Assembly: GCA_903910555.1 (NCBI GenBank)
Contig: CAIVZZ010000013.1
Location: 186,001-250,000, forward strand
DNA from: an uncultured Gemmatimonadota bacterium
GTDB taxonomy: Bacteria > Gemmatimonadota > Gemmatimonadetes > Gemmatimonadales > Gemmatimonadaceae
DNA length: 64,000 nt
Direction: 5' to 3'
Part shown: positions 17,301 to 27,564 of the stretch, in pieces
Layout: the number at the start of each line of letters is the position of its first letter
Position numbering within the stretch: the first letter of the stretch is position 1
The notes under the pieces: generated by a model
The model's input: the letters and a program-made list of their open reading frames with translations, nothing else
The model's database searches: none
Told to the model about the DNA's origin: nothing
Program-made: the position numbers and the translations under genes

Positions 17301-18603
17301 TTCCGCCGCCGACCTTTTCCTGCCGGCCGGCGCCGCGAGCGCCCAACGCTGCGCAGCGTGCGGCGCGATCACATCAGAGCTGAGCGGCGACGCCGAGTGC
17401 ACGGCGTGCGGCGGGCTGTTCGAGATCGTGCACGCGACGCCAGACGCACACGGCGCGGCGCTGCTGGCACTGTTCGGACTGCGCTGCGGGATGAAGCCTG
17501 GGAGCGAGCCGAGCGGCGTGTGGCGCTACAAGGAACTGGTGATGCCGTCGGCCGCGGATCCAGTGAGCCATCCTGAGGGGAACACGCCGCTGCTCGGCCG
17601 GGCGTCCGTGCGAACGTTTGCGCGCTCTGCATCGCTGCTGCTGAAACATGAGGGGCACAATCCCACCGGGAGTTTTAAGGATCGCGGAATGACCGTCGCG
17701 GTCACGCAGGCGAAGCGGATCGGTGCGCGCGCCGTGGCGTGCGCGTCAACCGGGAACACCTCGGCATCGCTCGCCGCGTACGCTGCGCACGCCGGCATTC
17801 CCGCGCTCGTGTTCGTGCCGCGCGGTCAGATCGCGATTGGCAAACTCGCGCAGTCGATCGCGTATGGCGCGCGCACGCTGCTGGTTGACGGTGATTTCGA
17901 CGATTGTCTGCGGCTCGCCCGCGAGGCGTCGCGCGAGCTGGGCGTGTATCTGGTGAACTCGATCAATCCGTGGCGCGTTGAAGGGCAGAAGACGATTCTG
18001 TTCGAGATGCTCCAGCAGCTCGGCTATGACGCGCCGGATTGGATCGCGCTCCCGGCCGGCAATCTTGGAAACACATCGGCGTTCGGAAAGGCGCTGCGTG
18101 AGGCGTTCGCGCTGGGGCTGATCGCGAAGATGCCGCGGCTGCTCGCGGTGCAGGCCGCGGGTGCGGCTCCGTTCGCGCGATCGTTTGCCGCGCACTTTGC
18201 AACGCACGAGCCCGTGCTCGCAGACACGCTCGCCACCGCGATCAAGATCGGCGACCCGGCGAGCTGGGATCGCGCCGTTCGCGCGATCACCGAGACGAAT
18301 GGTGTTGTGACGTCAGCGACGGACGACGAGATCCTCGAGGCGAAAGCGGTGATCGACGCGAGCGGCGTTGGCTGCGAACCGGCGAGCGCCGCGAGTGTTG
18401 CCGGGGTGCGGCAGCTGCGCGAGCGCGGGATCATCGGCGAGCATGAGCGCGTCGTTGCGGTGCTCACCGGGCATGTGCTGAAGGATCCGGGAATCATTCA
18501 GCGCTACCATCAAGAAACGGAGCCGCCTCCAGCGCGCGCGAACCGGCCGATCGAGATCAGCGCGACGGTCGCTGAAGTCGAGCGAGTACTTTCCCTGCCC
18601 TGA
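17284..18603 (+). CDS. thrC: Threonine synthase with N-terminal zinc-ribbon
   Basis: The 439-residue protein converts O-phosphohomoserine to threonine. The PLP lysine is Lys132 in 'HNPTGSFKDRGM', and the phosphate loop appears in 'LPAGNLGNTSAFGKAL'. The first 45 residues carry two CxxC pairs (Cys23/26 and Cys39/42), a small zinc-ribbon seen in some threonine synthases. The start overlaps thrB by 17 bases (an ATG 9 bases later is also possible), so the pair is coupled. The 3' end overlaps the convergent aminotransferase gene by 47 bases, so both C-termini are encoded on opposite strands of the same DNA. Confidence 0.94.
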   Translation: MRPMPDSAADLFLPAGAASAQRCAACGAITSELSGDAECTACGGLFEIVHATPDAHGAALLALFGLRCGMKPGSEPSGVWRYKELVMPSAADPVSHPEGNTPLLGRASVRTFARSASLLLKHEGHNPTGSFKDRGMTVAVTQAKRIGARAVACASTGNTSASLAAYAAHAGIPALVFVPRGQIAIGKLAQSIAYGARTLLVDGDFDDCLRLAREASRELGVYLVNSINPWRVEGQKTILFEMLQQLGYDAPDWIALPAGNLGNTSAFGKALREAFALGLIAKMPRLLAVQAAGAAPFARSFAAHFATHEPVLADTLATAIKIGDPASWDRAVRAITETNGVVTSATDDEILEAKAVIDASGVGCEPASAASVAGVRQLRERGIIGEHERVVAVLTGHVLKDPGIIQRYHQETEPPPARANRPIEISATVAEVERVLSLP

Positions 18604-19741
18604 CCGCAGCCTCGGTGATCCGCTCGGGCGACGTGATGAACGACACGCGAAAAAATCCTTCCCCGCCAGCTCCAAGCCCGGAGCCCGGCAGCACGATCAC
18701 CCCCTGATCCTCCAGCAGGCGCTCGGCAAAATCGGCGCTTGCGATTCCTTCCGGCAGCGGCAGCCAGAGATACATCGTCCCCTTCGGAACATCGCAGGTG
18801 AAGCCGTTTGCACGAAACGCTTTCACCGCTGCATCACGGCGTTCTTTGAAGATCGCCATGTTCCCCGGCACCCAGCTCTTCCAGCTTTCGATCGCCGCGA
18901 CGCCCGCGCGCTGCACCGCCATGAACTGGCCGGTGTCGAGAAAGCCTTTGACCTTCGCAAGCGCGCCGACGATCTCGCGATTGCCGCAGGCCCATCCGCA
19001 GCGCCAGCCGGTCATGTTGTACGTCTTCGAGAGCGAGTGGAACTCAATCGCGACGTCACGCGCACCATCGACATCGAAAATGCTCGGCGCGATGTAGCCG
19101 TCGAACGTCATCTCCGAATACGGATTGTCGTAGACCAGCACGATGTCGAGTTCGGCGCAGCGCTTCACGACGCGCTCGAGATACTCCATCGGCGCGATCG
19201 CGCCGGTGGGATTGTTCGGATAGTTGAGATACAGAATCTTCGTGCGCTTGAGAACGTCGGCGGGGACGTCATCGAGTTCCACCAGAAACTTCGTGCGCGG
19301 CGTGATCGGGTAGGTGTACGCTTCACCGTCGGAAAGGAGCGTTCCGCCTTTGTAGGCGTTGTAGCCCGGCTCGGGAATGATCGTCGCATCGCCGGGCTGG
19401 ACATACGCGAGCGCGAGATGCGCGAGTCCTTCTTTCGATCCGATGAGCGGGATGATTTCCTGCAGCGGATCAAACGTGTGGCCGAAGCGCGTGTGCATCC
19501 ACGCGGACACGGTTTCACGAAAGGCCGGGAGCCCGAGCGCGAATCCGTAGCGGGACATCGCGGGCTCGCGAACTGCGGCGGCCATTGCTTCGATCGCGGC
19601 GGGGGGCGGGGCGAGGTCAGCGTCGCCGGCGCCGAGGTCGATTACATCTACGCCTCTGCTGATTAGGTCACGCTTGCGCTGCGGGATTGAAGCGAGGACG
19701 TATGGCGGAAGGGACTTTAGGCGGTCGGAGAACTTTGGCAT
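18557..19741 (-). CDS. Class I/II aminotransferase (LL-diaminopimelate aminotransferase-like)
   Basis: The 394-residue protein is a fold-type I PLP enzyme. The PLP lysine is Lys239 in 'HSLSKTYNMTGWRCGW', with 'NYPNNPTG' at 173-180 and 'YDNPYSEMTFDG' near 204. The N-terminus 'SLPPYVLASIPQRKRDLISRGVDVIDLGAGDAD' matches the group that includes DapL-type LL-diaminopimelate and alanine aminotransferases. Placement next to thrBC supports a role in the aspartate family (lysine/peptidoglycan precursor synthesis), but the substrate is not proven. The 3' end overlaps thrC by 47 bases. Upstream is a shared-arm palindrome. Confidence 0.85.
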   Translation of the reverse strand: MPKFSDRLKSLPPYVLASIPQRKRDLISRGVDVIDLGAGDADLAPPPAAIEAMAAAVREPAMSRYGFALGLPAFRETVSAWMHTRFGHTFDPLQEIIPLIGSKEGLAHLALAYVQPGDATIIPEPGYNAYKGGTLLSDGEAYTYPITPRTKFLVELDDVPADVLKRTKILYLNYPNNPTGAIAPMEYLERVVKRCAELDIVLVYDNPYSEMTFDGYIAPSIFDVDGARDVAIEFHSLSKTYNMTGWRCGWACGNREIVGALAKVKGFLDTGQFMAVQRAGVAAIESWKSWVPGNMAIFKERRDAAVKAFRANGFTCDVPKGTMYLWLPLPEGIASADFAERLLEDQGVIVLPGSGLGAGGEGFFRVSFITSPERITEAAVRAGKVLARLQRPSR

Positions 19742-19763
19742 TTGTTAACTATGGTTTTTTAAA

Positions 19764-19904
19764 CGAGTCAACTGTTTCTGTTGGTCGGTTGCGGACGGTA
19801 AACAATCAGTCCTGACACCGCGCCGCATCGAGCGAGCTTCATGCCAGGACTGATTCTTACACCTTGGTTAACCGACCAACAGTTAGTGGTTAACAGTTCA
19901 CTCG
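19764..19904. repeat. Long palindrome, copy B of the shared-arm family
   Basis: The right arm 19861-19904 is 43/44 identical to the right arm of copy A at 12234-12277. The left arm at 19764-19790 (CGAGTCAACTGTTTCTGTTG...) is partly deleted relative to it. The core is an unrelated 11-bp perfect hairpin, 19804-19814 with 19845-19855 (AATCAGTCCTG). It lies between the hmgA stop and the aminotransferase start, both genes being on the minus strand, about 22 bases past the hmgA stop. Confidence 0.9.
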
Positions 19905-19926
19905 TCGTACAGTGTGCACGCCCGCC

Positions 19927-21110
19927 TCAGCTAGTCGGCGGGGAGAATCCATCCCCGGTGGCATTAAACCAAGAGGTCTGATACCCGGGATCCTCGACGC
20001 CAAGAGCAGCCTTCGCGACCTTCAGCGGTCTAAATGAATCCATCATCACCGCGACCTCATCAGTCCCCTTCGCACCAATCGAAGCCTCGGTGCGCCCCGG
20101 GTGCGGCCCGTGCGGGATTCCATCGGGATGATGCGTAATCGAACCGTACTCGATTCCTTTGCGACTCATAAACTCACTCGACGCATAAAAAATCACTTCA
20201 TCGGAGTCCACATTGCTGTGGTTGTACGGCGCCGGAACCGCTTCCGGGTGAAAGTCAAACGGCCGCGGGCAGAACGAGCAGATCACGAAGCCGTCGCCCT
20301 GAAATGTCTGATGGACCGGCGGCGGCTGATGCACGCGGCCGACGATCGGTTCGAAGTCGTTGATGTTGAATGCCCACGGATAAAACATTCCGTCCCACCC
20401 GACCACATCGCAGGGGTGGTGATCGAGAATGAATTCATTGAGTCCGTTGTACTGCTTCACGATGATCTGGAAATCGCCCATTTCGTCGTGCGTGACGAGC
20501 TCGCGCGGCACGCGGAAATCGCGCTCGCTGTACGGCGCGCCTTCAACGATCTGGCCGTAGTCGTTCCGGTAGCGCGACGGAGTGCGCACATAGCCGCGGC
20601 TCTCGATGATCAAGAGTTTCGCCGGCTTCGTGAAGACATACCGGTGGAGAATCCCGCGATGAATGACGAGATAGTCGCCCGGCGTGATTGGCATGTTGCC
20701 GAACTGTGTCTCGAGCGTTCCCTCTCCTTCGGCGACGTACACGACTTCATCGCCCTGCGCATTCCGATAGAAATGCTCGTCCTGCTTGTCGGGCGCGGAG
20801 TAGAGCATCGCGACATCGTCATTGAACAGGAGCGGCGTCCGATCCAGCGTGGGACTGCCGCCGCGCGGCATGCGCGCCGTGCGGAAATGGCGATGCTTCA
20901 GCGTCTGATCTGTATCCGCTTCGTACTTCACGTCGCGAATGCGGCGCGCGGACTTCACCGTTGTCGGCGCGTGCACGTGATACAGGAGCGACGACGGCCC
21001 CGTGAATCCTTCGTTCCCCACCAGCTGCTCCGCGTACAACTTCCCATTCGGCTGACGAAAAACGATGTGGCGCTTGCGGGGAATTTTACCGAGCGTGTGG
21101 TAGATGGGCA

Positions 21111-21111
<1 letters not shown>
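19927..21111 (-). CDS. hmgA: Homogentisate 1,2-dioxygenase
   Basis: The 394-residue protein opens the ring of homogentisate to maleylacetoacetate using non-haem iron. Conserved regions visible are 'HPCDVVGWDGMFYPWAFNINDFEP', 'GRVHQPPPVHQTFQ', a candidate ligand glutamate in 'FYASSEFMSRKG' and histidines in 'SITHHPDGIPHGPHPG'. It is shorter than the roughly 440-residue mammalian-type enzyme but typical of the bacterial group that starts 'YHTLGKIPRKRH'. The start overlaps the hppD stop (TAATG), so it is the third gene of the Phe/Tyr catabolic operon. No maleylacetoacetate isomerase or fumarylacetoacetase gene follows. Confidence 0.93.
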
Positions 21112-22241
<1,130 letters not shown>

Positions 22242-23192
22242 CTATTTCCCTCCCATGCTCAAGCTGGCCTCGAGGAAACTCTTTACGTCCGCATCGCTCA
22301 TGTCGCGCCAGCCCGGCGTGACGTTGTCGAGCTTTCCCTGCTTCATCCACTCTTCAAGCTGACCGAGCAGTTTGTAGAGATGGTCGAAATCGTTGACCAC
22401 AAAGAGCAACGGCTGGTAGTGGTCGATTTCGAAATGCTGATTCACCACCCACTCCATCTGGATCGGATGGCGCTGCACGACGGGCGATTCGATGCAGTGC
22501 ACGATCTCGCCGTACGAAGACATCAAGCCGCTGCCGTATGCCTTGTACTCACCCGCCTTCTCACCCCGCATGAGGCCGAACTCGATCGTAAACCAGAAGA
22601 AGCGCTGCAACGCATTCTGGATGCTCGAGAGCCGGCGAAGTTTTTCCGCCTCGTTCTTCTCTCCGCTCACCAACTCGGCGGCGGTATGCGCGCACTTGCC
22701 GAAGCGCACGAGCGTGTCGGCGAACGCCGGGTCCGTGTGCATCGGCACGTGGCCCGCGATGTCGTGAAAAATGTCAGGTTCGGGGAGATAATCGAGCGAC
22801 GCGCCATCGCGAATGGTGATCGTCGTCGGGAACTCCCGGCGGCTCAGGCAGTCGAAAAAATGGAACGCCGGCACGAAACCACTGACGGCCTTCGCACGGA
22901 ATCCCGTGCGCGGCGCCAGAAATTTGTTCACGTCGTCGAGGCGCGGCACATGCGTCGCCTCAAAGCACAGCGTCGCGAGCCCGTCGAGGAAGCGCGGATT
23001 TGCGTAGCGCGTCCAGCGGTCCTGCATGCGCGCGTAGAGGCGCTGCCATGCGTCGTGGTTTTCGCTCGAATAGAGTTCGTAGGGCTGATCGATATACATC
23101 TCACCGTTGTTCACGGCGTTCTCGATATACGGGGCTTTCGTGGTGGTGAGCCCCTGCCCTGCAACGATCTCCTGCATTTCGTGCGAAGCCAT
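22242..23192 (-). CDS. phhA: Aromatic amino acid hydroxylase (phenylalanine 4-monooxygenase)
   Basis: The 316-residue protein is a single pterin-dependent hydroxylase catalytic domain without the N-terminal ACT domain of animal enzymes. The iron ligands are His143 and His148 in 'IFHDIAGHVPMH' and Glu204 in 'FTIEFGLM'. It converts phenylalanine to tyrosine with tetrahydropterin. Tryptophan or tyrosine hydroxylation cannot be excluded from sequence, but the operon with hppD and hmgA points to phenylalanine. No pterin-4a-carbinolamine dehydratase (PhhB) gene is adjacent, though one is usually needed. Upstream is a GC-rich inverted repeat separating it from the dehydratase gene. Confidence 0.93.
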   Translation of the reverse strand: MASHEMQEIVAGQGLTTTKAPYIENAVNNGEMYIDQPYELYSSENHDAWQRLYARMQDRWTRYANPRFLDGLATLCFEATHVPRLDDVNKFLAPRTGFRAKAVSGFVPAFHFFDCLSRREFPTTITIRDGASLDYLPEPDIFHDIAGHVPMHTDPAFADTLVRFGKCAHTAAELVSGEKNEAEKLRRLSSIQNALQRFFWFTIEFGLMRGEKAGEYKAYGSGLMSSYGEIVHCIESPVVQRHPIQMEWVVNQHFEIDHYQPLLFVVNDFDHLYKLLGQLEEWMKQGKLDNVTPGWRDMSDADVKSFLEASLSMGGK

Positions 23193-23247
23193 ATCTCCCC
23201 CCGACTGGTCAGCGTGGCGTACGGCTGCAATATAGTCGGAAGCCTGA

Positions 23248-23305
23248 GGCCGGAAGCCGGATTACGGCCTTCGAACCTCCGGCTTCGGGCTTCCGGCTTC
23301 CGGCC
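23248..23305. repeat. GC-rich inverted repeat upstream of phhA
   Basis: GGCCGGAAGCCGG (23248-23260) is perfectly inverted at 23293-23305. The intervening sequence repeats the CCGGCTTC unit, so several registers of pairing are possible. It ends one base before the threonine dehydratase stop on the same strand and lies about 55 bases upstream of the phhA start. It may terminate the upstream unit. Confidence 0.75.
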
Positions 23306-24262
23306 TTACACCATCGCCCTCAACTTCTCCCGATCTGCATTCCCGCCGGTCAGAATGCAGACCACACTCGCCCCGGGCTCAATTTTGACTGCCCCGGAGA
23401 GCAGCGCCGCGAGCCCGGCTGCGGCCGCAGGTTCGGCCAGCACTTTGCAGCGTTCGATGATCGTCCACATCGCGTCCACGATCGCGCTATCCGGAATCGT
23501 CACGATTTCGACGCCGAGCTGCTTCACATGGGCATACGTGAGCTCTCCCGCCATCGGCGCGGCGAGACCATCGGCGACGGTCACCGCTTTTGCGATCTTC
23601 TGCGCAGAGCCTTTGTCGAGGCTCATCCGCATCGTGTTCGCGCCTTCGGGTTCGACGCCAATGACGCGTGTCTGAGGCCGTCGCGCGCGCGCCGCCACCG
23701 CCACGCCGCTGACGATTCCGCCGCCGCCAACCCCGGTCAGGATCACATCGACATCGGGAATGTCATCGAATATTTCATCGCCGACCGTGCCGCCACCGGC
23801 GATGATTTCAGGATCGTCGAACGGACTCACGTGCACGAGATTTCGTTCCACGCGGATGGCATTCATCGTGTCCATCAAGTCTTCCTCGGTCAGCACGACT
23901 TCGCCGCCGTAGTTCCGCGTCGCTTCGACTTTGCTCTTCACCGCTTTCGCGGGCATCACGATGGTCGCGTGCGATCCCATCTGCCGCGCCGCAAACGCCA
24001 CGCCCTGCGCGTGATTTCCCGCCGACATCGTCACCACGCCGCGCTTCCGTTCATCGGCGGTCAGCTGAGACATGCGATACAGCGCGCCGCGCACTTTGAA
24101 CGAACCGGTCTTCTGAAAGAGTTCGAGCTTGAGATGGAGGTCGAACCCCAGGCGCTCGCTCAGCTGCACCGAATGCATCATCGGTGTGCGGCGTACGTGC
24201 GGGGCAATAAACTTGCGTGCTGCAAGGATGGATTCGTGAGTAACGAGCGCGCGTTCGGTCAT
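23306..24262 (-). CDS. Threonine/serine dehydratase (catabolic type, no ACT domain)
   Basis: The 318-residue fold-type II PLP enzyme carries its lysine in 'FQKTGSFKVRGALYRM' and the phosphate-binding glycine loop 'LTGVGGGGIVSG'. It should deaminate threonine to 2-oxobutyrate (or serine to pyruvate). It ends soon after the catalytic domain and lacks the C-terminal ACT-like regulatory domain of biosynthetic IlvA, which resembles TdcB-type enzymes or serine racemases. It follows the acetoacetyl-CoA synthetase gene by 9 bases on the same strand, suggesting a joint catabolic unit. Confidence 0.88.
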   Translation of the reverse strand: MTERALVTHESILAARKFIAPHVRRTPMMHSVQLSERLGFDLHLKLELFQKTGSFKVRGALYRMSQLTADERKRGVVTMSAGNHAQGVAFAARQMGSHATIVMPAKAVKSKVEATRNYGGEVVLTEEDLMDTMNAIRVERNLVHVSPFDDPEIIAGGGTVGDEIFDDIPDVDVILTGVGGGGIVSGVAVAARARRPQTRVIGVEPEGANTMRMSLDKGSAQKIAKAVTVADGLAAPMAGELTYAHVKQLGVEIVTIPDSAIVDAMWTIIERCKVLAEPAAAAGLAALLSGAVKIEPGASVVCILTGGNADREKLRAMV

Positions 24263-24271
24263 GTGTGTGAG

Positions 24272-26248
24272 CTAGCTCTTCGCGATGGCGAGGTCGGGGA
24301 GGTTTCTGAACAATTCCAGCGCCGCCGGATTGGCAAGCGCATCGGTGTTCTTGACTGTGCGGCCGTGGATCACGTCACGAACCGCGATTTCTGTGATCTT
24401 GCCGCTGATGGTGCGTGGAATATCGGCGACCTGCACGATCACGCGCGGCACGTGATGCGGGGAACAATTCGCCCGAATGGCGTGGCGGATTCTCTCCCGC
24501 AGCGCGTCGTCGAGAGTGAAGCCGGGCTGCATGCGCACGAATAAAACGACGCGTTGGTCGTCGCCGGTCACCGTGCTCACGTGCTGCGCGACAACCACGC
24601 TCTCGAGGATCTCCGGCATCAGCTCGACCTGCCGATAAATCTCGGCGGTACCGATGCGCACGCCGCCGGGATTGAGGGTCGCATCGCTGCGGCCGTAGAT
24701 GATCACGCCATCGTGCTCCGTGATCTCGGCCCAGTCTCCGTGGCCCCAAACGTCAGGGAACAAGTGAAAGTACGCCGCGTTGTATTTCGCGTGGTTTGCG
24801 TCGTTCCAAAATGAAACCGGCATCGAGGGAAACGGCCTCGTGCAGACCAGTTCGCCCGCGGTGAGCCGCATCGCCTTGGCGTGATCGTCGAATACCTCGA
24901 CAGCCATTCCAAGGCCGCGGCACTGCAGCTCGCCGCGATGCACCGGGAGCATCGGATTCCCGAGCGCGAAACACGAAATGATATCGGTGCCGCCCGACAT
25001 GCTCACGAGCCTGACGTCGGGCTTCACGTCGCGCGCAACGTAATCGTAGCTGTGCGGCGCGAGAGGACTCCCGGTGGACATGATCGTCCGCAGCGATGAA
25101 AGATCGTGGGTCAGCGCGGGCCGAATCGCGTGCTTCTCCGACAGCGCGAGATATTTCGCGCTCACGCCGAAATGCGTCACGCGTTCGTCCGACGCCATCG
25201 TCCAGAGCGCGTCGTGCGCGGCGGGCGGCAATGGCGAGCCATCGTAAAGCACGAGCGTCGCTCCGCTTGCGAGCGCGCTGACGAGCCAGTTCCACATCAT
25301 CCAGCCGAGCGTCGTGAAATAGAAAACGCGATCGCCGGCGCCGATCGCGCTGTGCAGCTGATGCTCTTTCAAATGTTGAATCAGCGTGCCGCCGGCGCCG
25401 TGCACGAGACATTTTGGAAGTCCGGTCGTGCCGGACGAATACATGATGTAGAGCGGATGATCGAACGGCAGGCGTTCGAAGCGGAGCGGCACACTGGCTC
25501 CGCGCGCTGCAAATGACTCCCACGATTCGGCATGCGGGATCCCGGTGACATCGTCGTCGCCTGACGGCCCGCGCAAGAACGGGATCACCACAACGCGCTC
25601 CAGCGACGGAATCACCCGCACGATCTCGCGCACGCGGTCGAGCGAATCGATCTCCTTGCCGGCGTAACGATAGCCGTCGGCGGCAAACAGCACGCGGGGC
25701 TCGATCTGTCCGAAGCGATCGACAACGCCCGCCGCTCCGAAATCGGGCGAGCACGAAGACCATACCGCGCCACACGACGCAGCAGCGAGCATCGCGATAA
25801 CGGCCTCGGGAATGTTCGGCAGAAAACCCGCGACGCGGTCGCCCGGACGAATGCCCATCTCGCGAAGCGCGCCGGCCACGCGGCCGACCTCGGTGGCCAG
25901 CGCGTCATGACTGATCTCACGGCGCATTCTGCGCTCATCGCGAAAAACAATTGCCGGCGAGTTGCCCCGCGTCCGAAGCAGGTTTTCCGCAAAATTCAAT
26001 CGGGCACCGCGGAACCAGCGCGGTCCGAGCGCTGCGTCTGGCGGTGCCATCCGTTCGAAACCGTCGACCACCGCGTCCCACGGATCTGCGCCATCGCGTA
26101 CGTCGCTGATGATGCCGGTGAACCGCCACACCGCGCCCCAGAACGCCTCGGGATTCTCGCACGACCACGCATGCCAGTCCGCGTACGGCGCGTCGACAGC
26201 CGGCGCGGACGGGTTGGCGGCGAGGACGGTCTGGAAGAATCGGAGCAT
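24272..26248 (-). CDS. Acetoacetyl-CoA synthetase
   Basis: The 658-residue protein is an acyl-adenylate-forming ligase. The AMP-binding P-loop is 'MYSSGTTGLPK', followed by the family-specific 'HLKEHQLHSAIGAGDRVFYFTTLGWMMWNW', and 'YGRSDATLNPGGVRIGTAEIYRQVE' near the C-terminal domain hinge. The N-terminal cap 'YADWHAWSCENPEAFWGAVWRFTGI' also matches acetoacetate-CoA ligases rather than acetyl-CoA synthetases. It activates acetoacetate directly. Acetoacetate is an end product of homogentisate breakdown, and this gene lies upstream of the Phe/Tyr operon on the same strand, so the placement fits salvage of that product. Confidence 0.9.
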   Translation of the reverse strand: MLRFFQTVLAANPSAPAVDAPYADWHAWSCENPEAFWGAVWRFTGIISDVRDGADPWDAVVDGFERMAPPDAALGPRWFRGARLNFAENLLRTRGNSPAIVFRDERRMRREISHDALATEVGRVAGALREMGIRPGDRVAGFLPNIPEAVIAMLAAASCGAVWSSCSPDFGAAGVVDRFGQIEPRVLFAADGYRYAGKEIDSLDRVREIVRVIPSLERVVVIPFLRGPSGDDDVTGIPHAESWESFAARGASVPLRFERLPFDHPLYIMYSSGTTGLPKCLVHGAGGTLIQHLKEHQLHSAIGAGDRVFYFTTLGWMMWNWLVSALASGATLVLYDGSPLPPAAHDALWTMASDERVTHFGVSAKYLALSEKHAIRPALTHDLSSLRTIMSTGSPLAPHSYDYVARDVKPDVRLVSMSGGTDIISCFALGNPMLPVHRGELQCRGLGMAVEVFDDHAKAMRLTAGELVCTRPFPSMPVSFWNDANHAKYNAAYFHLFPDVWGHGDWAEITEHDGVIIYGRSDATLNPGGVRIGTAEIYRQVELMPEILESVVVAQHVSTVTGDDQRVVLFVRMQPGFTLDDALRERIRHAIRANCSPHHVPRVIVQVADIPRTISGKITEIAVRDVIHGRTVKNTDALANPAALELFRNLPDLAIAKS

Positions 26249-26414
26249 CGATTAACTTTAATACGAAGCACGGATTACGACCTGTCGCACGGCATAGGAT
26301 CGTGTCCTACGAGTGGCAGATGATGAGACGCGATTAGTGTAAGACCTAGACCGAACGTGCTATTGCCCACCAAAAAAAACCGCCTATTGTGCGGGTATTC
26401 ACCACGTCATCAAA

Positions 26415-26421
26415 CAGGAGG
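26415..26421 (+). promoter_or_regulatory. Strong Shine-Dalgarno site of the OmpA-like gene
   Basis: CAGGAGG lies 8 bases before ATG 26430. It is the strongest ribosome site seen in the window and fits an abundant envelope protein, which makes the internal stop in this gene more notable. Confidence 0.7.
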
Positions 26422-26429
26422 CCAAAAGC

Positions 26430-27497
26430 ATGAAGCGTACACTTGTTGTTTTGGGGCTCGTCGCCGCGATCGCAACACCGGCATTCGCACAGCGTTCCTT
26501 TGCGTACGAGGCGGGACTATTCGCCCAGTATTCAAAGCTCGCCGACACGACGCGGATGGGCAGCGGCATCGGCGGCGGCGCGCGGTTCGGAATCTTCTTC
26601 CTTCCGCGCCTCGCGATCGAGTACGAAGCGTCGGTGATCCCGAGCAGCACCAGAACGCAGAGCAACGTCAAGGATTGGAATAATCGCATCGATCTCGTAT
26701 ACAACCTGCCGATCGGCGAGCGCATGCGGCTGTTGATGGGCGCTGGCTTCACCGGCACGAACTAGAAGGGCGACACAACGCACAACGCGTACGATGGCGG
26801 CTGGAACGTGCTCGTCGGCGTTCGCGGTTGCATGAGCGACGTGTGGTCGTGGCGCGCGGACGGCGTGGCCGACTTCAAGAACCCGGCTGACCAGACCGGC
26901 AAGCCCGGCGCGGCGACGCAGACGTACAGCGCCCGCATCGGTGTGGACTGGTTCGTCTTCGGTCCGTCGCGGAACAGCCCGTGCTCGATGCCGGCCCCGC
27001 CAGCACCGATGCCCGCTCCGGCTCCCGCGCCAACACCGGCGCCCGCTCCGACTCCGCCGCCAGCACCGGCACCGGCGCCAGTAGTCGTTGCGCCCGCCCC
27101 GGCACCGACACCGCCGCCCGCACCAGCTCCGGCTCGTGCACGTGAGCTGTTCACGCTGAAAGCGGTGCTCTTCGAGTTCGACAAGGCGGTACTGACCAAG
27201 GGCGCGAAGGACACGCTCGGGGTCGCGGTCCGCTACCTGAAGGACCACGGCGATGTGCGCGTGGAAATCCAGGGTCACACGGACAGCAAAGGCACCGACG
27301 AGTACAACATGAAACTCGGCATGCGCCGCGCAGAATCGGTAAAGGCATTCCTCGGCACGCAGGGCATCAGCGCCGATCGCGTCATGACCAGAAGCTTTGG
27401 CGAGACGCAGCCTGTTGCTGACAACGAGATCAACGGCAAGGACAACCCGGCAGGACGCGCGTTGAACCGCCGTGTGGTGATCATCGAACTCCCGTAA
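26430..27497 (+). pseudogene. OmpA-family outer-membrane protein interrupted by an in-frame TAG
   Basis: The open frame is 26430-26762, then TAG at 26763-26765, and the same frame continues without another stop to 27497. The first 111 residues have a signal peptide (...ATPAFAQ) and a beta-barrel pattern. After the stop, 'KGDTTHNAYDGGWNVLVGVRG' completes the barrel and is followed by a Pro/Ala-rich linker of about 50 residues. A C-terminal OmpA peptidoglycan-binding domain ends the protein ('FEFDKAVL', 'VEIQGHTDSKGTDEYN', 'NRRVVIIELP'). A single TGG-to-TAG change would explain it. Possibilities are a nonsense mutation, a sequencing error or readthrough. Domain identity is clear; functional status is not. 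Confidence 0.8.
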
Positions 27498-27513
27498 CGC
27501 GGTTCGTTGAGGG

Positions 27514-27549
27514 GAAAGGGCGGAGGAGCTTCGGCTTCTCCGCCCTTTC
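27514..27549 (+). terminator. Intrinsic terminator-like hairpin with TTCG tetraloop
   Basis: GAAAGGGCGGAGGAGC (27514-27529) pairs with 27534-27549 across a TTCG loop with one wobble. It sits between the OmpA-like stop and the dinB start. No long T-tract follows (TCTGTAG), so it may also act as a 3' stabiliser. Confidence 0.75.
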
Positions 27550-27564
27550 TCTGTAGTATTCAGA

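Noticed and set aside
27000-27140. Pro/Ala repeat in the OmpA-like gene considered as a DNA repeat element
   Set aside because: It is a coding low-complexity linker between barrel and peptidoglycan-binding domain, common in this family.
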